Shown here: in pieces, positions 50,401-59,400 of the stretch
Layout: each line of letters begins with the position of its first letter
Numbering within the stretch: the stretch's first letter is position 1
Origin: Cyclina sinensis
Taxonomy: Eukaryota > Mollusca > Bivalvia > Venerida > Veneridae
DNA length: 64,000 bases
Direction of reading: 5' to 3'
NCBI GenBank assembly: GCA_012932295.1
Contig: JAAONU010000016.1
Location: 45,415,241 to 45,479,240, forward strand
The notes under the pieces: model-generated
What the model was told of the DNA's origin: nothing
Seen by the model: only the letters and a program-made list of their open reading frames with translations
Databases searched by the model: none
Program-made: the position numbers and the translations under genes

Positions 50401-53400
50401 TCCATGGTTTGATGTAAGATGTCATAATTTGGAATTATCAGAACTTACAGTTTCTGTTGGGAATATGTTTAACTAAATGGTCATTTAAATGTTTAAGTCT
50501 CTGAAGCCTAGTTTGCACAAAGTATATATTTACCAAGGTTTTAGCTAGTAAAATTGGCAAAATTTTTGCATTTTCTTTCAGATGACCTCAGTAAGACTGA
50601 GGTTGCCATGGAAACCCAAATTAAGGTTGAAAATGAAGTTGAGGTCACAGCTGATGTGAAAACAGAAGTAGATGTTGAATCAACTGATCAGGGTATATTT
50701 TGTACAGTTTGCTTTTTACACAGAGTTATAAAGATTGTTTTTGTAAAATTTGTACTCATACATTCATGTATTTAAAGGGGAAGACATAAATAAAATTACT
50801 TACTACTTAGGACGATCAGATTACACACTGTTATATTATTCTTGTTAAATTGCAAAAAATTGCACCACTTTCCGTAGTCAGCAATGTGTAAATATGACGC
50901 GCATTGTACATTACACGACAAACATGTAAGTTAATATGCTAAATGCAGTTATGGCATCACAGATAAAACATAGGTGATGTCTTAGAATACAGAATTTGTA
51001 ACCCAAAGAGCCATATTTTAAGGTAGAATTTTTTCTGGTATTCCTTGATAAACGTTTGCAGGTATATAATGAATAGATTATTCTCAAAGATTTTAGACAG
51101 TTACTGTATATTTCAGTGATTGAGGTGGAGACAACTGATATAAAGGAGGAGATAGTGGAGTGTCATGACATGGTCGTCGAGGAAACCATAGAAGTAACGA
51201 CTCATGAAAGTCCCGTCAAACAACAGCCGGTTAAACAGGAAACAGTATGTCAGTTTGATATTTCTCTAGTAATCGTGTAAACACCAATTTTTAGTTGATG
51301 CCTTACAGGTCAAAGGTAGACAAAATATTTATTTTAATTTCGATTTTCTTTTGGCTCAAGAAACAAAGCACAAGGTAAATTGTTAGTTTATTTTTTTCTC
51401 TCAGAGAAAGAACCTTTAAACTTGATTCATTTCAAAATTTCACAGCCTGCAATAGAAGAGACCCCAGAGGTTGTACCAGAAGAGATACCACCCCCTGTCA
51501 GTTCTGTTGATGACGAGGTGTCAGTGAGGGAGGAACCTCCATCCCCTGCCAGCAGCATCTCATCCAGAGTGAGCGACGCAGGCAGTAAATCTAGCTCCCG
51601 AAGGTCCAAAGGTATCCAAATGTTGATTATACCTGAAATCAGTGTGTTTCCATCCAGCTAGTTTTTTCTTGCCTGGTGACAAATTTATGAAATTTTACAT
51701 TAGCATTTAAAAGAGTCTGTCATTTCTGTAGATCAAGAACAAAAGTGAACTACAATGAACCCTTTTTTTTCATAAAAGAAAGTTTTTTTTCATTCATTTA
51801 CATCTAGAAATATAAGAAGTTGTCGACTCAGTTTAGTCAAAATAATATTATTACCTAAGTAAAGATCATTATTATTGATTTAATAAGATTCATAATTTAG
51901 TCATTTCTGTAGAATGCTTGGTTTTGTTTTATGAGAGATTGTAATTCTACCATAAAACATATTGACTCTAACTGTCCAAACTTTTAAAGCATTTGTTGAA
52001 ACTAAACTGGGTGTACTTTTTACCCTCAAATAAAAGATTTCCCCTATTACAGGGACAACATAGAATTCTCACAAACCTGGGAAAGTACCTGAATTTAGTG
52101 CTGTTCTAAAGAAATACTTGAATAACAGAAATAAAATAAAACAGGTCTTGAAAAAAGCACTTAATTTTTATAAAAGATGATTGAATATCAGTCATAAGTC
52201 ATTGGAAACTGTGTTTTGAAGTATTTTCCTGTAGTTTTCATTTCCATGTTATACTTTTTTTGTTTCAAGGAGTTTGGTACATGACAAAATGTCTTTACCT
52301 CGTTTTAATAACAAGTCAGAAGGCTGGAAATGAAGTGAACCAGCATCCATTGTTTTGAGTGGCAATTTTACAAATTTCACTTGACCTTAATTTTAAAATG
52401 GGAAATTTGTGAGAATGCTTTACATTTTTCTGTGTTTAGTTCATAGTTGTAATTAATAAGAATTATTTTTTTCCCCTAAGTAAAATTCATACTTGTGATA
52501 GTGTTATGTCTGCTAAGGGACATAACTGCAGTTGGCAAAAATTCCAGTTAATTTGGCAACATGAATATTGACAGTAAAGTAATCCAATAATAAAATAATC
52601 TGACAAACCATTCTATTCTAAACTGCTTAAAAAACAAGTGAGCAGACTGTATTATTTCAGATAGTAAAAACATAGCAACCTTTTTGTTACAAAACCAGTT
52701 GTGATAGGTTGATCACGGCCATGATTATTTTTAGATTTAAAAAATGGGAAAAGTCCATGAAGACTCAGTTATTTTTTAGGGGGGGAAGTTCTGTACAAAG
52801 CATCCTAAAAGGTGTATAAATAGGAGAGGACTTTAAAGGCATACTTCATGAAGTTTGGAATTGAAATAATGCAAAATGCAGGGCCCCAAGGGGCATTTTA
52901 TCATGGGTTTACAATAGATATAAACAAGTGTTAACAAGCCTGAAATATTATCAACAGGTGGAAGAGGGGCAGTCCACACTAGGAGAGGGAGCCTAAAGTC
53001 AACAAGGAGGTCTAACACAGTAAGTAACTCGTTTTGCTTCTCTTCACAATTTTCTTGCCTCCTGTCTGGAAGAGAGCTTAAAAATCACTGACTTCTTACC
53101 TATTGTTACTTTTCACTGAGTATTAAGAGTTGGTTGAAAACCATTGGATGACTTGACATTTTTATGTGAATAATGTAGGCAGTTTTGTTTAGATGGTTTG
53201 GGTCTAGTGGAAGCAAGTATGTAAATAGTAAGTCTCTTTACACAATGAAAACAAAAGTGGAGGTCATTAATAAATATTTTTCTTTCGTTTCATTTCTTCT
53301 TGCTTTAATTGACATTAAACCATAGATGTAAACTGCATTTATGCTTTCCATATGGTTCTTTGAAAAAGACACTGCAATCCATCAAAATTTTTAAACAGCT

Positions 53401-56400
53401 GCATTTATTTCTGTTGAACTGATATTTATTTGCAGTAAAATGAAGGAAGGAAATTAACTTATGATGTTAAAAATGCACAAAAAATGACATCACTTCGTTT
53501 TCAGGATGATTTGAGTTCTCGTCCCAGTGATGCTGAGACAACAGATGACGACGGTGATTCCAGCGTCGTAATGACCACCTCCGGAAACATCGCACTCTCC
53601 GAGTCCATACCCAACAGCCCTCACAGCTCACACTGGTAGGATTATTGTAAATTAAAAAAAGTGAAATTAGTGTTTTACATGGCTTTTTTCTCACAGATCT
53701 TAAAAGAAATGTTGAGATTATTTCATCTCTACTGTTTGATTTTTTAAGGCAAAAAAAAAAGAGAGAAAAAAACGTAGTAATTATCGTCACTCGTCACCAC
53801 ATTTCAGCTCTTTCAAATGGAAAGCTCAGCATCCAGGAGATTATTAATGTTTAATGGTGTTGATGTTGTTATGATTATATTATAGAGACATGCCATAATT
53901 CAAAGGTCTTTTTCAACACACAAGATAATAAGCTAAAGGTATTTGTACCTTGTATCATATCCCAGAGATAGAAAGAAGATCGTGCTTCTTTGTCCTGATT
54001 TTTCTTTCATTTAAAGAGGCATACCCTAATATTACAAGATATGATACAGAATAAATCCAGCTTTGTGTCAGGGATTCAGTAATTTCCAAGGATCACAGAT
54101 AAAATGAAAGCAATAATTTGTCTTTATGGAAAGTTGTAGCATTTTTTGGATGGATAGTGATATATATAAAAAATGAGCACTTTTTTAGTGTCTGCACACC
54201 CTAAGGAAAATTTTTGAACAGGAGTTCTTAACTTTATCAGTTATTTTCATTTTATTTAGAATGAGCCAATGAGATACATACACAGAATAATATTGATTGA
54301 TGTTAGGGCATGTCCCTTTAAGTACCGATGGAGCCAGCTTGAACACCATTCTAACTGACTTCAGAATGATGTAACCTTGAATCAAACGTTATCTCATCAG
54401 TATGAAGGTCAAATTAGGCTACTGAAGATGTGTAGGTCAGCCAAGTATGTATGACAATCATATCAACTTGGCCATCATCTTATTTTGAACACCAATTACT
54501 TGCAAAACCTCATTTGTTTGCCCTCCATCCGTCTGTCTGTCAGTCTGCCCGCCCTCAAAAACTGGATACTGCAATAATTAATAAAGTACTTTGAATATTT
54601 TTATGAAACTTGAAACGTGGATAGATGGCAATATGGAGATTATGCACATCATTTTATTTTGTTCCTATTTAGAGAAATTTGGTTGTTATAGCAACAAATT
54701 GATGTGAAATATTGCAAAAATAGCGATATACATATGAAGCCTTACAGATACCTATGTTAAACTTGCTACATGTTTTGATACTAAAAAGGCCAGTTCACAG
54801 GTCATGTCCAATAACTCTGACCTTTGATTTCACAAAGTTATCCCCCTTTTTCACATTGATAATTTTCCAAAAATCTATATTTCCTTGAATATTTCTGAAA
54901 CCTTGATGCATATGATTGAGACTTTATACAAACTTTATTGGTGTTATTATTAGTTTACACAATACGTTCCATAAGTCGTATGTATTGACAAAATTATGCC
55001 CCATTTTACTTAGAAAAATATAGCAAATTGTTTATTCTCTTGAATGTTTTTCTTTCAGTTACTTTTGAACTTATACAGAACCTATACAACTTTAGTTAAG
55101 TTTTACAGATCACACAGCAAGGTGCATTTATAAGTCTGTTCTTTGTATTGAAAAAATAAGATATTTATCTGTATTACATGTAAATATTTTATTTATAACA
55201 TTACACCCACTTAATAGGCATGTGATCTTTTGATTATCTGTTGTATAAAACATACTTTCATCTATCATTATCGAAAACTATTGATTTTAGCTAACTTATT
55301 GTCAGTATTTGAATTTTGGTTCTATTTAGTGTGACAATGCCCTTTCAGGTAGGGGACTTTTATTGCTTGGCAATATTCTTACTTGTTTAATTTTTATTAC
55401 AGCTCTGACACAGAGGATGATAAGGCATACAAGTCATGGAAGAAATCTATTATGTTGGTATGGAGAGCTGCAGCTAATCACAAGTATGTGTGCCTGTACA
55501 GTAAAATATTCATCGCAAGAATAGTTATTATACCCCTGAAGGGAGGCATATAGTTTTTGAATTGTCTGACAGTCTGTCCATCTGTTCGCTTTTTGTCCAG
55601 TCCATAACTTTGTCAGTCATGGATGGATTTTGAAATAATTTTGCGTAAGTGTGTGGCAAATTGAGACAATGTGTTACTTGCAAGACCCAGGTTTGTAGGT
55701 CAAAGGTCAAGGTCACACTTGAAAGATAATGTTCATTAAAGTGCTTTGATGGTCGTGTCCGGTCAACAATTCTGTCATTCCTGGATGTATTTTAAAATGA
55801 CTTAGCATAAATGTGTTTCACATGATGACAATGTATCACGCTTAAGAATCAGTGTCCAGCTCAGAGGTCAAGGTCACATTTGGGGGCATATGTCAGTTCA
55901 CAATGACAGGTCTTGTTTTTACCTTCTTTTTGTTTGCATTGTGCTCAATTACATCTTGAAGAATGTAGGTTTATGTTTTGTAGATTATCTCTATTGGAAG
56001 ATGGACTTAGGTTTTCCATCTTACATGGATAGGTAAAAAAAGAAGATAGACATGGAAAGTAAAAAAAAATGTACATGGAGAGTTTAAAAAAAAATGTACA
56101 TGGATAGTTTAAAAAAAAAAAAAATGTACATGGATAGTTTGAAAAAAAAATGTACATGGATAGTTTGAAAAAAAATGTACATGGATAGTTTGAAAAAAAA
56201 TGTACATGGATAGTAAAAAAAATATACATGGATAGTAAAAAAAATGTACAGGGATAGTAAAAAAAATATACATGGATAGTTCGAAAAAATGAAGAGAAAA
56301 TATACATGGATAGTAAAAAAAGAAAAGAAGAAACATGATATTCATAGAGAGTTAAAAAAATAGAGATATGTAACATTTATTTATTTTTCAGGTATGCCAA

Positions 56401-59400
56401 TGTATTTCTCCATCCTGTCACAGACGACATCGCACCAGGATACTCCATTGTTGTGAAAAGGTAAGCCAGAAAACACCTGTAACATATCAATCATGTCATA
56501 AAACATGGGTAAGTTGTGATACAGCTGTGTCAAGTGATAAGATTTTTTTTCACTGCTGAAAACTAAATATTTCATTTTGACATGTCAGTGCACATTTATG
56601 TTATCTCCTTTCATTAGAGTAGTTTTACACTGACTCTGTGATATGCTTCAATGTTCCTGTGTTTGATGCAGAATCATTTTCAACTAATAATGATTGTAGC
56701 AGTTGTCCATGCTTAAATTTGGATGAAATTCGAATCCAGTAATAATTAAACGATAACTGTATTTGTGAAAAAAGTGCTAGGCCTGACACTAAGTCTAGAC
56801 TGAGTTTTTTAAATACCTGTTTAAAGTCATAAACTGAAGAAATTTTAATAAAATTTCAGTCCTGTATCTATATTTAATATTCAGCAGATTTCAGCCTTAA
56901 ATTTTTTTTATATTTTTTTTTTTTATTGTTCAGCCTCTTTTGCTTTTATTAAAACAAACACACTTTTTAGTGCTTAAATTTGTGATAACGTCTTTACAGA
57001 CCAAAAGATCTGACGATGATCAAGCGTCATATTGAGAACGGGACAATCAGAACAACTTCCGAATTTCAGCGAGACATGATGTTAATGTTTACCAATGCTA
57101 TCATGTATAACAACGCTAATCACGATGTGTACAGAATGGCTATAGAAATGTACAATGATGTACTAGAACACATTGAGGTATACATGTACTAGAACACATT
57201 GAGGTATACATGTACTAGAACACATTGAGGTATACAAGTACTAGAACACATTGAGGTATACAAGTACTAGAACACATTGAGGTATACATGTACTAGAACA
57301 CATTGAGGTATACATGTACTAGAACACATTGAGGTATACATTTTTTATATAGTTGGATTTGCACAAACTCCTTTTTTGTATTAATTTAACATCTGAAGAC
57401 TGTGTGAGGGAATTGATTCTTTGGCTTAGTGGTCAGGGGTGGTCAGTGGTCAGTGATGTTAGTGTTCCTTAAAACTTTCACAAGTGTGGAAATATTTGTT
57501 TGAATGCTAAATACTGTTTGTCTTTTTTCTTATGCATTGCAATTTTATTTTTAATGCAAGAATATAAATATTTGGAAAAAGAATATAAGTATTTGGAACA
57601 AGGATTTTAACAAAGTCTTCAGACCAATTCATCACTGAAGGGGCGTAAATAAACTTATTGAGCCTTCCTAGTCATTACATGACAGTACAAATAAAAAAAA
57701 TTCCTCCTTATATGTGTCTAAATATGATGCAAATCCAATTTAGATGCCAATCAACCATTTCCTGAAGGAAGACAAAAGTGGGGCTTTTATGTTAGGAGAA
57801 TAGATTAGCCTGATATTCATACAATAAGGTCAAAGAGAATTTTAGGTAGTAAATACGAGTAAGTTTGTGTCATATTCATTGGCTCCCACCTTTGAATATC
57901 TGTAAAGTTATGTCTGTAAACAAATTTGTCCTCACTGTCACATTTTTCTGCCGAGAAACACAAGTATACAAGATAAAGTTATGTAGACAGGCATATATTT
58001 TTAGCTTAACTATTTGAAGAATAAGGAGGGCTATTGCACTCACCCCGGCATTAAAGTTTTTTACTAAGTGTAATAGCTTGTTTATTATAAAAGGGATTCA
58101 GTTTAATCTTAAAAATACTTGCATATAGTCACAAGACCTTGCTGTGGGACAAGGAACATTACTGTGATAGGAATATTTACAGAATTATGCCGCCTTTAAA
58201 TTTTGGTTAAATTCTTTTATTAAGTGTAATAGCTTGTTCATAATTTAGGAGTTTCAGTAGAAACTTACAGAACCGGTACATTACTATGTCATGTGATTTG
58301 ACTACATGAATTCCTTTGGACATTTAATTAGGATTAAGAGTTAAGGCTTTTTTAAATACTTGCTCATATTCCACTATCAAAGCACTGAGTATAGTCGAGT
58401 GCACTGTCATCAGAGAGCTCTTCTGAATAATGCAAATGCATTTTATGACTGAATAGTTACTGATCCCTGATGGAAAGGTTAATTTTATACAGACATGGTC
58501 ATTTTATTGGTCACATCAGTACAGGGGTTTTAATATTGATTTGATTTTTGCCTGCATTCGTATCTCTGTTTTTCCCCTGAATTCATATTTTTTTTAAGGA
58601 AAATTGTTTCCAAATCTTGACTCTCATTCTAATGGTGTTTTTTACACCAGTGTAGACTTCTTTTCCCAAAATTGTTTATAAATCATTAGCATTTTACCAG
58701 CAAACTTTCATTTTGGTACATGTATTTCTTAATTTGATGATTTTGATAGAAATAATTAGCGTTTATTGATAAGAAATGTCAATTATAAACTCTCAGAAAA
58801 TGGTGTGTTATATGTTAACCTTGTATTGACATTATGATTTTATTGTTTTAACTCAAGTCCTAACATTTGAAAATTGACTTCCTCATATTTCAGTTTTGAC
58901 AGTCACCATTGTCATTTATTTGTAGTTTCATTTGAAACTGACTGACTAACAACCCATCTGGGATAAGTATGATCTGAATTAGCGAAAGTAATACCTGACG
59001 AATTGAAGTTTAAAAAATTGTGACAATCCAATCTTATGATTTTCAATACACTAACTGGTTCAAGGTAATAATAACAGATATTATAAATGGCGTGAATTAA
59101 CATGATTTTTTTCTTTTTTTCAGCAATATGTCAGTACCCAGCTGATGGTGCAGAACACAGAGGCAAAGTTGTTACGACCTACACGGAGAAATGAAAGCAG
59201 TGATAAGGTAATGTAGAACTTGCCTTTTGTTTCAGGGACCTTTCACTGCAAATGATACCAAGGCAAAGGGGTCACAACAAGGGTCACAACAAGTCTTCTA
59301 AAAAAATTTAGATAGCCTTTAGCAGAGGACCCCCTACACTTTTCAACACACACTTGCACGCACTCACGCATGCACACACACAAAATTGTTCTGTTCATAT

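Noticed and set aside
55945..56376. 143-codon minus-strand frame, Phe/Tyr-rich
   Set aside because: It is a translation of the A-rich minisatellite in BRD8 intron 16.
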